From: Vibrio vulnificus NBRC 15645 = ATCC 27562
GTDB lineage: Bacteria; Pseudomonadota; Gammaproteobacteria; Enterobacterales; Vibrionaceae
Direction of reading: 5' to 3'
Length of the DNA stretch: 64,000 bases
Assembly: GCF_002224265.1 (NCBI RefSeq)
Contig: NZ_CP012881.1
Location: forward strand, 2,914,001 to 2,978,000
Shown: one piece after another, positions 25,558 through 34,025 of the stretch
How the letters are laid out: each line of letters opens with the position of its first letter
Numbering within the stretch: the first letter of the stretch is position 1
Position numbers and translations under genes: made by a program
Notes under the pieces: model-generated
What the model saw: the letters and a program-made list of their open reading frames with translations, nothing else
Databases searched by the model: none
Told to the model about the DNA's origin: nothing

Positions 25558-26118
25558 TTGATAAAAGTAGTATTTGGTGTGATCTTAGGGTTCGCAGCAA
25601 CAATTTGGTACGTAGCATTAGATCTTCGGTTTGACTTTGACTCATCGTTGTCTGTGAACATTGTCATTGCTATAGCAACAGCGATAGCTGCCGCAATTCA
25701 CTTTGACTCAGTAAAAAGCCAAGAACGAGAAAGGGTTTGGGAGCTGAATAAAGCAGAACTACTTAATTTGTCCAAAGAGTTGTCTGAAGTAATTCACGAA
25801 ACAAAGCAAGCTATAGATTATGAGTATTCTTCTAGTGACCCTGAACATCAAACGAAAGCGCCTAGCAACCCCAAGGCTTATAAGGTTCTGGACGAAAGGT
25901 TGTTTGTTCTAATTAATGTTCAAAAACCGCTATTGCCAAAAAAGTTTATGCAGTGTGTTGAATCATTGCATGCATTAGACAAAGAGATCACACGTCAGGT
26001 TTTTGAAGAAGATTTAGACAACATTTCTGCCCATGAAGATATGCTTTCAAAATACATAGAATTACATCAAGAACTCAATGTGTTTATTCGAAAAATGGCA
26101 GGCATAAAAAACACATAA
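25558..26118 (+). CDS. Two-helix membrane protein with cytosolic coiled domain (cassette 26)
   Basis: 186 residues from a TTG start with GGAG 6 bases before it. Membrane helices at about 3-22 (KVVFGVILGFAATIWYVAL) and 32-47 (LSVNIVIAIATAIAAAI), then a helical, charged cytosolic part starting SVKSQERERVWELNKAELL. Not recognised beyond this layout. The attC TAA is the stop codon. Confidence 0.7.
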   Translation: MIKVVFGVILGFAATIWYVALDLRFDFDSSLSVNIVIAIATAIAAAIHFDSVKSQERERVWELNKAELLNLSKELSEVIHETKQAIDYEYSSSDPEHQTKAPSNPKAYKVLDERLFVLINVQKPLLPKKFMQCVESLHALDKEITRQVFEEDLDNISAHEDMLSKYIELHQELNVFIRKMAGIKNT

Positions 26119-26235
26119 CAATCTGTTTAAGAGTGATTCGCAACGCGTGGCATTTTTACTATGCGTTGCGTTTAGTGTCTAAGGTGGTATGCGGCGGCAT
26201 CGGTATTGCGTTGCTCACACCTTAACAGGGCGTTA
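26116..26235 (+). repeat. attC of cassette 26 (class 3)
   Basis: End match of 12 bases, AAAACACATAAC. Provides the stop codon. Confidence 0.95.
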
Positions 26236-26254
26236 TGTAGCAAGGAGATTCGGT

Positions 26255-26662
26255 GTGCTTAACTTTTTGAATAAAAAGTCTTATGTTCAGTCAGTAGCTA
26301 AAGATATGGCTCCGAAACTGTGTGCTAAGTTTGGGAAAAAGCCCGTTTATTCTTTTCAGGAAATTAGTTGGGCATTGAGCGAGATTAAGCGCAGTGATGA
26401 CCAGTTTTATAAGTCAGTTTCTTACGGCATGTTGCTGCCATACAGCAATGAGTTGGCTATCGAGTTACAAGAAGACTTAGGCGACTTGTTAGAGTTTCAA
26501 AAGTCTGTTGGTGAGCTCTTATTTAACGTGTCGGAAGTTCCTTCGTTTGAAAGTTACCTGTTATATGCAGAGGTAAATTCGGCACCAAAATGTAAAGTTA
26601 CGAACACGACTTTAGATAGTTCCGGTGGAGTAAACTTTCTTGATTTTGGTGGCGGTGACTAG
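26255..26662 (+). CDS. Unknown soluble protein (cassette 27)
   Basis: 135 residues from a GTG start with AAGGAGA 8 bases before it. N-terminal LNFLNKKSYVQSVAKDMAPKL is basic and helical; the middle (SYGMLLPYSNELAIELQEDL) is mixed; the end is glycine-rich (NFLDFGGGD). No signal or membrane segment and no family recognised. Confidence 0.65.
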   Translation: MLNFLNKKSYVQSVAKDMAPKLCAKFGKKPVYSFQEISWALSEIKRSDDQFYKSVSYGMLLPYSNELAIELQEDLGDLLEFQKSVGELLFNVSEVPSFESYLLYAEVNSAPKCKVTNTTLDSSGGVNFLDFGGGD

Positions 26663-26667
26663 CTACA

Positions 26668-26788
26668 TAACAAGGCGTTTAAGCGGGATTCATGCCGCGT
26701 GGCATTTTTGGTTTGCAGTGAGTTTTGGAGGTGAAAGTGGTCTGCGGAAGGTTGGTTTAGGCGGCATTCACCCCTTAACGCAGCGTTA
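26668..26788 (+). repeat. attC of cassette 27 (class 1)
   Basis: End match of 10 bases, GCTACATAAC. Confidence 0.95.
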
Positions 26789-26796
26789 GGTGACAT

Positions 26797-27243
26797 ATGG
26801 AAATTATTCTTTCAAAATTTAAAAAACACGAACACTCGTCGGCATTCGATGATTTCAGATTATATATGAAGCCAATCGTTGATAGTGCAATTGGTTGGGA
26901 TGAAAATTTTCAAAGAACTTCGTTTGAATCTAAGTTAAAACCAGAGTGGTTTAGTTGGATTTTGTGCAATGGTGAAAAAGTTGGCTATGTATGCAGTCGC
27001 CTTAAATCGAGTAGTATCCACATCCACCTGCTCATTATCTACACGGATAGTCAAAGGAAAGGTTTCGCATCAACGGTCATTCAAAAACTCAAACAACAGG
27101 CAAATTCACAGCAACTGGATTTAACATTGAGTTGTTTTAAAAATAATGAACCTGCTGCGCGCATGTACAAACAGTTGGAGTTTGTTATCGACTCAGAGGA
27201 TGCGTTTTTTTATAACTTCATAAGCGCGGTAGAAAGCACCTAA
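26797..27243 (+). CDS. GNAT-family acyltransferase (cassette 28)
   Basis: 148 residues. IHLLIIYTDSQRKGFASTVIQKL (about 87-110) is the beta-4 strand and acetyl-CoA loop, with Q/R-x-x-G-x-A as QRKGFA; EPAARMYKQLEF is the usual C-terminal segment. Substrate unknown. The ribosome site AGGTGA is formed by the cassette junction itself (GTTAGGTGACATATG), an extreme case of a gene fitted tightly to the recombination point. The attC TAA is the stop. Confidence 0.78.
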   Translation: MEIILSKFKKHEHSSAFDDFRLYMKPIVDSAIGWDENFQRTSFESKLKPEWFSWILCNGEKVGYVCSRLKSSSIHIHLLIIYTDSQRKGFASTVIQKLKQQANSQQLDLTLSCFKNNEPAARMYKQLEFVIDSEDAFFYNFISAVEST

Positions 27244-27362
27244 CAAACAATTTAAGAGGGATTCCCAACGCTTGGCATTTTTGCTTCTACTTCAATTTTA
27301 GTGGTTACGGTGCAATGCTTTAGGTTGGGTGGTAGCGTTGGTCACCCCTTAATTGGGCGTTA
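27241..27362 (+). repeat. attC of cassette 28 (class 2)
   Basis: End match of 8 bases, CACCTAAC. Provides the stop codon. Confidence 0.95.
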
Positions 27363-27852
27363 GTTTGCAAGAGGAAAAACGCAGCTATATCGCAAGGTCT
27401 AGTGGTAAAAGCTCAAAGTCGAAATCGTCATATCGGCGTTCAATTTCAGTGTTAACTAGCGTGGTGAAAAACCCAAATTGGCAGCGTTTCTACGGTTGAT
27501 TTGTTCTTTGGTGCGGCGATTTTTGGGTTAACTGGGTTGAACTTTTTTGCTGAAACTCTGCTCGTTGAGTTTGTTGGTACAAAAGCCGGTTTATTCGCTG
27601 AAATGACGTTTTCTCTGGTGTGGAAAGTTCACGTGGTTTTAGTGACTTTGTTGAAAGTCCGCACTGTGAGATTGGTTTTCCAAAAGCGCTTTTTGGTGTT
27701 GTGAGTTCGTTTTCTGCGGCGTTGTTTGTTCCAAGTGGTTTCATTGAGTAGCCGCTTTGAGACTACGCCTGACTTAGATGCATCAAAACACATAAAGTTT
27801 ATTGTTTGCAAAGTTTGAAATAACGTAAAATCAACGCTTTGGGTTTGCAAAC
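27360..27852. other. ORF-less cassette 29 (type C body)
   Basis: 493 bases, close to cassette 3 in length and sequence (shared GAAAGTCCGCA, GTGAGATTGGTTTTCCAAAA and TTGAGACTACGCCTGACT). Frames are not conserved between copies. No gene supported. Confidence 0.7.
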
Positions 27853-27972
27853 TAACAAACTGCTCAAGAGGGATTCGCAACGCGTGGCATTTTTACTATG
27901 CGTTGAATTTAGTGATTAAGGTGGTTTGCGGCGGCTTAGGTATTGCGTTGCTCACCCCTTAGCAGGGCGTTA
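27853..27972 (+). repeat. attC of cassette 29 (class 3 variant)
   Basis: End match of 12 bases, TTGCAAACTAAC. Stem has GGG/CCC and TTAGCAGGG. Confidence 0.94.
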
Positions 27973-28056
27973 TATTTTTCATCAAATCTACCTTTCGTTT
28001 CGGGCTGAATTAGTTATGATAGATCTTAATTCAGTTGTTAGAAGTGCGAGGGTAAT

Positions 28057-28881
28057 GTGTTAGTAGAAAAATGGTTAGATATCGATGGTGACCAGCTTTA
28101 TTGTTTGTCTACTGAACTCAAAGAATCTCAAGAAACGCTAGTGTTGATTCACGGTTTAGGCGAGTCGCATCTCTGCTTTGCGGATGCATTCGACTGGTTG
28201 CCGAATTATAACCTGATAATGTTTGATTTGTGTGGTTACGGTTATTCTCCTGCTTCAGTTATCTCCCACTCTACGGAAACTCAAGCAAAACGTATATTAA
28301 AAGCTCTTGAGCAATTAAAGGTTCATGATTGTTTTCTCCTTGGGCACTCTTGGGGAGGTGATACGTCTACCTTGGTTTGCAAATACGATACGAAAGGTGT
28401 TGTACGTGGCTTTATTAATGCCGAAGGTGGGGTCCATGAAGAGAATATAATTTTGTCCCAGATTATTGCTGAACAATACTCTGAGTTAAGTAGTGATGAA
28501 TTTTCCAAATGGGTGAAAGGTACAGGTTTTTCACAACGTTTTTCTATGTCTTGGAGCCACGGAGCTGGTATTAAGTATCTTTCGTCTGTTAGGCGTTGTG
28601 AACCAGTCGTTCTAGGTAATACAGCTAGTGAAATTTATGCTCAGCACGCAACCCAAGATATGCGGGGGGTTGTTAGTTGGGGCCAAGTTTATGAAAGCTT
28701 ATCGATACCTAAAGTTTACTTTTGGGGTACACAGAGTTTAAGTGGTTGTGAACGAGCTACTAAATTCATTTCTACATTAAACAATGTTTCGTTCGAAGGG
28801 GCCAATCACTGGGTTCAAAATGAACCGTCTAAGTTTTACAAAGAAGTGGACAAATTCATCACTAACGTTCCCAAAATATAA
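28057..28881 (+). CDS. Alpha/beta hydrolase (cassette 30)
   Basis: 274 residues from a GTG start behind GAGGG. Serine hydrolase with oxyanion loop IHGLGES (31-37), nucleophile elbow GHSWGG with Ser98, and catalytic His251 in GANHWVQ; the acid is probably near FWGTQSLSG. No signal peptide, so it acts in the cytoplasm; substrate unknown. An 84-base leader precedes it, with a TATGAT -10-like element near 28013. The attC TAA is the stop. Confidence 0.85.
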   Translation: MLVEKWLDIDGDQLYCLSTELKESQETLVLIHGLGESHLCFADAFDWLPNYNLIMFDLCGYGYSPASVISHSTETQAKRILKALEQLKVHDCFLLGHSWGGDTSTLVCKYDTKGVVRGFINAEGGVHEENIILSQIIAEQYSELSSDEFSKWVKGTGFSQRFSMSWSHGAGIKYLSSVRRCEPVVLGNTASEIYAQHATQDMRGVVSWGQVYESLSIPKVYFWGTQSLSGCERATKFISTLNNVSFEGANHWVQNEPSKFYKEVDKFITNVPKI

Positions 28882-28997
28882 CAATAAATTTAAGAGTGAT
28901 TCACAACGCTTGGCGCTTTCACTTCAAGCCAGTTTAGTGTTTATGGCACAATGCTTAAGCTAAGGTGTCTGCGTTGTTCACACCTTAATTTGGCGTT
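28879..28997 (+). repeat. attC of cassette 30 (class 5-like)
   Basis: End match of 10 bases, AAAATATAAC. Unusual core TTAATTTGGCGTTA. Provides the stop codon. Confidence 0.93.
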
Positions 28998-29017
28998 AGG
29001 CATTCCAGGAGGAAAAA

Positions 29018-29410
29018 TTGAACAGCGAGTTTCTTTCAAATGTTGAAGCATATAATACGGAATATTGCTCAATCAAAATTAATACGTGTTTCGAAAATAT
29101 CGTTCTACCTTTTTGGTCTCTGGTAGAAATTGAATCAGGCCTTAAGCTTCGACAGGAATGGGATGTTCCTGATAACTTAATTCCATTTCAAGGTGATTGG
29201 CATGAGCTTTTATGCCTTGATACAGATTCAGGAGAGGTAGTCTATATAAATGATGATCGTGAGGTGGTTTGTTCTTGGACAAGTACAGAAAAATTCATCG
29301 CTTCGTTATCAAAGGAAGAAATAGCATGTAATACTGAACCCGAATTAGTTAGTTCATGGTTATCCGCCGACTTATTAGTAAAAGTAAATGAGTTCAAGAA
29401 AAAACAGTAA
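29018..29410 (+). CDS. SMI1/KNR4 (SUKH)-like protein (cassette 31)
   Basis: 130 residues from a TTG start with a perfect AGGAGG before it. The pattern of a short helix (LVEIESGLKL), strand-rich middle (WHELLCLDTDSGEVVYINDD) and final helix (TSTEKFIASLSKEE) resembles the SUKH superfamily, whose bacterial members are mostly immunity proteins against secreted nuclease toxins. No toxin gene lies beside it. An orphan immunity role is inferred, not shown. Confidence 0.55.
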   Translation: MNSEFLSNVEAYNTEYCSIKINTCFENIVLPFWSLVEIESGLKLRQEWDVPDNLIPFQGDWHELLCLDTDSGEVVYINDDREVVCSWTSTEKFIASLSKEEIACNTEPELVSSWLSADLLVKVNEFKKKQ

Positions 29411-29415
29411 ATGCC

Positions 29416-29537
29416 TAACAAAGCATTTAAGAGTGATTCCCAACGCTTGGCATTTTTCATTCCATCGTTGGGTTTTGTGTTTACGGTGGTATGGTGGGGT
29501 TTCGTGGTAGCGTTGCTCACACCTTAATGCGGCGTTA
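29416..29537 (+). repeat. attC of cassette 31 (class 5)
   Basis: End match of 10 bases, AATGCCTAAC. Confidence 0.95.
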
Positions 29538-29866
29538 TGTTTAGTCACGTAAAATCAGTTGGTTGCAGATTTTTTTGCTTTCTAATTCTGGTCTTGTCGG
29601 CAAGTAGGCTTTCGGTGGTCGCTGTTTTCTGGACTCCTATTCGTGGGCGCGAAAAATCCAGAGAGTTGCCTCATTGAAATTCAGTGAATTTGCGAGTGAA
29701 TGAAGCCATCTTAGTTTCAAGTTTTCGGTTTTTCACGCTAAAACTCAAAATCATTAGAATCAAATTTATGATTTAATTCAGCTTTTTAGCGTCTGGTTTT
29801 GGTTTTCAAAGTTAAGTCGAGCTAAGCTCTTGGTATCGTAAAACTTAACCGTTCGAGTCTTAAACA
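29535..29866. other. ORF-less cassette 32 (type A body)
   Basis: 332 bases, shorter than most type A copies by small deletions (TTGCAGATTTTTTTGC replaces the longer ATCTTTTC block). No gene seen. Confidence 0.8.
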
Positions 29867-29987
29867 TAACAAGGCGTTTAAGAGGGATTCATGCCGCGTG
29901 GCATTTTTTTCATGCGGCTAGTTTTGGTGGTGATGGTGGTGTGCGGAAAGCTGGTTTAGGCGGCATTCACCCCTTAACGCGGCGTTA
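29867..29987 (+). repeat. attC of cassette 32 (class 1)
   Basis: End match of 10 bases, TAAACATAAC. Confidence 0.95.
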
Positions 29988-30003
29988 GCTGGTAGGAGGT
30001 TAT

Positions 30004-30396
30004 ATGGAAATTAATACCGACTTTGAGAAGATGAACTTTCATGATGTATCTATCGAAGATGTCTCCAGAACTGACTCTAAAATTATCATCGTTCTCAGTG
30101 GTATTTTCATCAGCAAAGAGCACCCAAGTTCAAATGGAAGCGATCTAATTGTTCAAAATGGGGTGATGACTCTATACAACGTATCCAATGAAAAAAGTCT
30201 CACCTGGTTAAATAATGTTGCGCCTATCAGCCACAAAACGCCAGAGTACCCAATTGATGAAATCATGAATGCGAAGTTTGATGGAAGCACATTCCACTTT
30301 GATGGCTTTAAGGAAACGATGCCTTGGCATGAGTGGTTTATTCAGGCTACAAGTTTCAATTTGGTCGCCTCCGATGTTGTGGAGACAACCAGCTAA
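30004..30396 (+). CDS. Unknown soluble protein (cassette 33)
   Basis: 130 residues behind a perfect AGGAGG. Strand-rich and without membrane or signal segments: FHDVSIEDVSRTDSKIIIVLSG at the start, then FDGSTFHFDGF and MPWHEWFIQATSFNLV. It may be a small beta domain, but no family is recognised. The attC TAA is the stop codon. Confidence 0.7.
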   Translation: MEINTDFEKMNFHDVSIEDVSRTDSKIIIVLSGIFISKEHPSSNGSDLIVQNGVMTLYNVSNEKSLTWLNNVAPISHKTPEYPIDEIMNAKFDGSTFHFDGFKETMPWHEWFIQATSFNLVASDVVETTS

Positions 30397-30516
30397 CAAG
30401 CAATTTAAGAGGGATTCACAACGCTTGGCACTTTTGCTTCTACTTCAAATTTAGTGTTTACGGTACAATGCTTTAGGTTTGGGTGGTAGCGTTGCTCACC
30501 CCTTAATTGGGCGTTA
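30394..30516 (+). repeat. attC of cassette 33 (class 2)
   Basis: End match of 10 bases, ACCAGCTAAC. Provides the stop codon. Confidence 0.95.
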
Positions 30517-30547
30517 TGTGCAAGTTCAATAATAAGAGGTCGCGCAC

Positions 30548-30892
30548 TTGAATTATGAATTCCCAGATGAATTGGATTTTTTTGAAAGAGGATTCGGTTG
30601 GTCTGAAGAGTACAGCCATGATGAAGGACAATTCTCATTTATAATGCAGTACGATAATGGAGATAGCTTAATCTTTACTCATTCACCATTTTGTAACTGT
30701 TCAGTGAGCGTGAAATTGGTTCAAGATGAAGTGGTTGTTTTTGATGTATTTAAAGAAAATGTTTCTTCGATTGCTTTCCAAACATGGGGAGAAGAAAAGG
30801 TTATAAGAGTATATTTCACTAAAGACACTGAAAATAATGACTTTCTTGTGTATTTTAACCCTAAACCAAGGCTACGTTACTCCGAGCTTTGA
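30548..30892 (+). CDS. Unknown soluble protein (cassette 34)
   Basis: 114 residues from a TTG start (no in-frame ATG or GTG nearby); AAGAGGT lies upstream with a rather long spacing. Acidic, strand-rich (GQFSFIMQYDNGDSLIFTH, KVIRVYFTKDTENNDFLVYF). No family recognised. Confidence 0.6.
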   Translation: MNYEFPDELDFFERGFGWSEEYSHDEGQFSFIMQYDNGDSLIFTHSPFCNCSVSVKLVQDEVVVFDVFKENVSSIAFQTWGEEKVIRVYFTKDTENNDFLVYFNPKPRLRYSEL

Positions 30893-30901
30893 GTTTGCAC
30901 A

Positions 30902-31023
30902 TAACAAGCAATTTAAGAGGGATTCACAACGCTCGGCATTTTTGCTTCTACTTCAAATTTAGTGTTTATGGCACAATGCCTTAGGTTGGGTGGTAGCGTT
31001 GCTCACCCCTTAATTGGGCGTTA
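30902..31023 (+). repeat. attC of cassette 34 (class 2)
   Basis: End match of 10 bases, TTGCACATAAC counted from its last ten. By eye the same sequence as the attC sites at 34781 and 39757, which belong to a different gene. Confidence 0.95.
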
Positions 31024-31375
31024 TGTTTAGTCACGTAAAATCAGTTGGTTGCATCTTTTCTTTGCTTTCTCAGCTTTCTAATTTTGGTCTTGTCGGCAAG
31101 TTACGTTTAGTGGTCGCTGTTTTCTGGACTCCAATTCGTGGGCGCTAAAAATTCAGAGAGTTGCCTCATTGAATTCCAGAATGTAGGCGAGGTGAGTGAA
31201 GTGATTTTGATTTCAAAGTTAGAGCCCCATCTTTTCGATTTCTCACGTTAAAACTCAAAGTCGGCACAATCAAAATTATGATTTAATTCAGCTTTTTAGC
31301 GTCTGGTTTTGGTTTGCAAAGGTAAGTCGAGTTAAGCTATTGGTATCGCAAACTTAACCCTTTGAGCCTTAAACA
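31021..31375. other. ORF-less cassette 35 (type A body)
   Basis: 355 bases; a sub-branch with CCAGAATGTAGGCGAGGTGAG, shared with cassettes 1 and 54. No gene seen. Confidence 0.8.
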
Positions 31376-31496
31376 TAACAAGGCGTTTAAGAGGGATTCA
31401 TGCCGCGTGGCATTTTTGGTTTGCAGTGAGTTTTGGTGGTGAAAGTGGTCTGCGGCAGCTTGGTTTATGCGGCATTCACCCCTTAACGCAGCGTTA
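31376..31496 (+). repeat. attC of cassette 35 (class 1)
   Basis: End match of 10 bases, TAAACATAAC. Confidence 0.95.
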
Positions 31497-31838
31497 TGTT
31501 TAGTCACGTAAAATCAGTTGGTTGCAGATTTTTTTTGCTTTCTAATTTTGGTCTTGTCGGCAAGTTAACTTCAGTGTTCGCTGTTTTCTGGACTCCAATT
31601 CGTGGGCGCTAAAAGTTCAGAGAGTTGCCTCATTAAAGTTCAGTACGTTTGTGAGTCGAATAAAGCGTCTTGGTTTCAAAGTTTGAGCTCTAGTTTTCGG
31701 TTTCTCACGCTAAAACTTGAAATCATTAGAATCAAATTTATGAGTTAATTCAGCTTTTTAGCGTCTGGTTTTGGTTTTCAAAGTTAAGTCGAGTTAAGCT
31801 ATTGGTATCGTAAAACTTAACCGTTCGAGTCTTAAACA
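31494..31838. other. ORF-less cassette 36 (type A body)
   Basis: 345 bases; shares the shortened GCAGATTTTTTTTGC block with cassette 32. No gene seen. Confidence 0.8.
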
Positions 31839-31959
31839 TAACAAGGCGTTTAAGCGGGATTCATGCCGCGTGGCATTTTTGGTTTGCAGTGAGTTTTGGT
31901 GGTGAAAGTGGTCTGCGGAAAGTTGGTTTAGGCGGCATTCACCCCTTAACGCAGCGTTA
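31839..31959 (+). repeat. attC of cassette 36 (class 1)
   Basis: End match of 10 bases, TAAACATAAC. Confidence 0.95.
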
Positions 31960-31997
31960 TATGTTTGAATTGGCTAGTGTACAAAAGGAAACAAAGA

Positions 31998-32561
31998 ATG
32001 TTTGAAGAACTAAAAGATAAGCATAAAAATCATGTGTATAGTTTAGAGGCGGCATACTCGGAATCTAAAAAGTTATCTTTATCCCCTGAATTGCTTGAAT
32101 ATCGTGCGCTAGACAAGAATGACTTCAACAAACTATTTCAAATCGTGGACATGCTTCAGGCTCAGTTGGGCTACGATCATCTAGCTGGTGCGTGCTTGCT
32201 AGTCCATTCGAACCTTAAAAATGCCTTTGCCAGATATGGCTACAAATCTGAAATAATCTTGGGTGATGCAATTGTTAATGGTACTCCATATATGTCTTGT
32301 AACTTAGACGATTTGAAGGAGCAGCTTGCAGAAGGTATTGAACATAAAGGTCAAAAAATACATAGTTGGCTACTTTTAGAAAACGGACAGTTTTTTGATG
32401 CAACAATTGTTCGAGATCTGACTGATGGAAAAATGGCAGCAGAATTGTATTGTTTCGATGTACATAGTGACGACAATGGTAATGTTATCGAGTACAAACC
32501 GCTCTTAGTGGGTTCTGACTTTGTAGAGAGGACTAATCCAGTTTCTTACGCACACATATAA
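31998..32561 (+). CDS. Protein with possible Cys-His-Asp triad, copy 1 (cassette 37)
   Basis: 187 residues, not assigned to a family. The order Cys66 (LAGACLLVHSNL), His122 (KIHSWLLLENG) and Asp134 (QFFDATI) looks like the active-site triad of transglutaminase-like or papain-like folds, in which a cysteine on a helix is followed by HSW-type and D-type strands. This is inferred from pattern only. ATG 31998 behind AAGGAAA; a longer frame starts in the attC. The attC TAA ends the gene. An identical copy is at 38293. Confidence 0.72.
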   Translation: MFEELKDKHKNHVYSLEAAYSESKKLSLSPELLEYRALDKNDFNKLFQIVDMLQAQLGYDHLAGACLLVHSNLKNAFARYGYKSEIILGDAIVNGTPYMSCNLDDLKEQLAEGIEHKGQKIHSWLLLENGQFFDATIVRDLTDGKMAAELYCFDVHSDDNGNVIEYKPLLVGSDFVERTNPVSYAHI

Positions 32562-32680
32562 CAAAGCATTTAAGAGTGATTCCCAACGCTTGGCATTTTT
32601 CATTCCATCGTTGGGTTATGTGTTTACGGTGGTATGGTTAGGTTTCGTGGTAGCGTTGCTCACACCTTAATGCGGCGTTA
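32559..32680 (+). repeat. attC of cassette 37 (class 5)
   Basis: End match of 9 bases, ACATATAAC. Provides the stop codon. Confidence 0.95.
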
Positions 32681-33029
32681 TGCTTAATTACGTAAAATCA
32701 GTGGTTTATGTTTTTTCTTTGTTCCCTCGGCTTTTCAGTTTGGTGTTTGTCGGCAAGTTGGCTTTTGTGAGCGCTATTTTCTGGACATCCATTCTTGGGC
32801 GCTAAAAATTCCGAGAATTGCCTCAATCAATTTTCGGAGAAGCGCGAGGTTAGGGCGGTTGGCTCAATCAGAGATTTGAACTTAGGTTTTTTCGTTTTAG
32901 CTGCCAAATTTCAAAGTCTGATTTTCAAAATCATGAGTCATTTCAGTTTTTTGGTTTTTGGCTTTTGTTTGTGAATCAAAGTCGAGTTAATCTTGTTTCC
33001 AGAAAACATAACCCATTGAAGCTTAAGCA
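32678..33029. other. ORF-less cassette 38 (type B body), copy 1
   Basis: 352 bases, with TTATGCTTAATTACG and TGTGAGCGCTATTTTCTGG. Same length and, by eye, same sequence as cassette 51 (42284), including the attC. No gene seen. Confidence 0.82.
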
Positions 33030-33150
33030 TAACAAGGCGTTTAAGCGGGATTCATGCCGCGTGGCATTTTTGGTTTGCAGTGAGTTTTGGTGGTGAAAAT
33101 GGTCTGCAGAAACTTGGTTTATGCGGCACTCACCCCTTAACGCAGCGTTA
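33030..33150 (+). repeat. attC of cassette 38 (class 1)
   Basis: End match of 11 bases, TTAAGCATAAC. Confidence 0.95.
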
Positions 33151-33166
33151 TATTTTCGGGGGAGAT

Positions 33167-33874
33167 ATGAGTTTAGTCGAAGATTTTCTAAGTGAATTTT
33201 GTGAAATCGAAAAGTACTTACGTGTACTAACCAATAGCGACGAACACAAGTCATTTAGCAAAATGCTACAAGAATCTAAAACAAAAAATAGAGTCGTCAG
33301 TCGCTATATTGGTGAACTGGGCACGTTTGCAAGTTTAAGAAACTTGCTAAGCCATGAAAGATTTAGTGGTGCACATGTAGCATCACCCTCAGAACAAGTC
33401 GTTGAACGTATAAAAGAACTTAGAGCAAAAATAATTTCACAGCCTCGGCTATTGAAACTGTGCTCAGTTGAACTCTTAACTTTCGACAAGTCGGATACTA
33501 TTCAAAAAGTTTTGCTCGAAATGAGGAAAAATGATTTTTCACAGGTCCCAATTCTATCGGGGGGCACTTTGTTTGGTGTGTTGTCGTCAAATACGATTTC
33601 TAGATGGCTTGGGTCTGATGCTTTTGAAGGTCTTTTCTGTACATCGGAAGCAACGGTTGAAGAAGTTATGGCACATCAAGAGTTTTCTGACAATTACGAG
33701 ATTTTACCGCAAGATCAAACTTATGGTAAGGCAGTGGCAAAGTTTGAAAAAGCGACATCAAAAGGTAAGGCTCTGGATGCAATTCTGATCACGCACTCAG
33801 GCAAACCAGAACAAAAGTTGCTCGGTATAGTTACAATGGCTGACATGCCTAAGATTATGAGTGAGCTGTACTAA
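33167..33874 (+). CDS. CBS-domain protein (cassette 39)
   Basis: 235 residues. The C-terminal half (about 105-235) reads as a pair of CBS motifs: DTIQKVLLEMRKNDFSQVPIL then GTLFGVLSSNTISRWL, and KLLGIVTMADMPKIM at the end. CBS pairs usually bind adenine nucleotides and regulate an attached domain. The N-terminal 100 residues are helical (SEFCEIEKYLRVLTNSDEH, GTFASLRNLLSHE) and not recognised; the latter contains a RNLLSH segment loosely like a HEPN motif. GGGGGAG precedes the ATG at 33167. Confidence 0.78.
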   Translation: MSLVEDFLSEFCEIEKYLRVLTNSDEHKSFSKMLQESKTKNRVVSRYIGELGTFASLRNLLSHERFSGAHVASPSEQVVERIKELRAKIISQPRLLKLCSVELLTFDKSDTIQKVLLEMRKNDFSQVPILSGGTLFGVLSSNTISRWLGSDAFEGLFCTSEATVEEVMAHQEFSDNYEILPQDQTYGKAVAKFEKATSKGKALDAILITHSGKPEQKLLGIVTMADMPKIMSELY

Positions 33875-33879
33875 AAATA

Positions 33880-33999
33880 TAACAAACTGTTTAAGAGTGA
33901 TTCGCAACGCGTGGCATTTTTACTATGCGTTGTGTCTAGTGTTTAAGGTGTTATGCGGCAGCATCGGTATTGCGTTGCTCACACCTTAACAGGGCGTTA
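33880..33999 (+). repeat. attC of cassette 39 (class 3)
   Basis: End match of 10 bases, AAAATATAAC. Confidence 0.95.
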
Positions 34000-34025
34000 T
34001 GTTACTGCACTTTACGAGTAATTGA

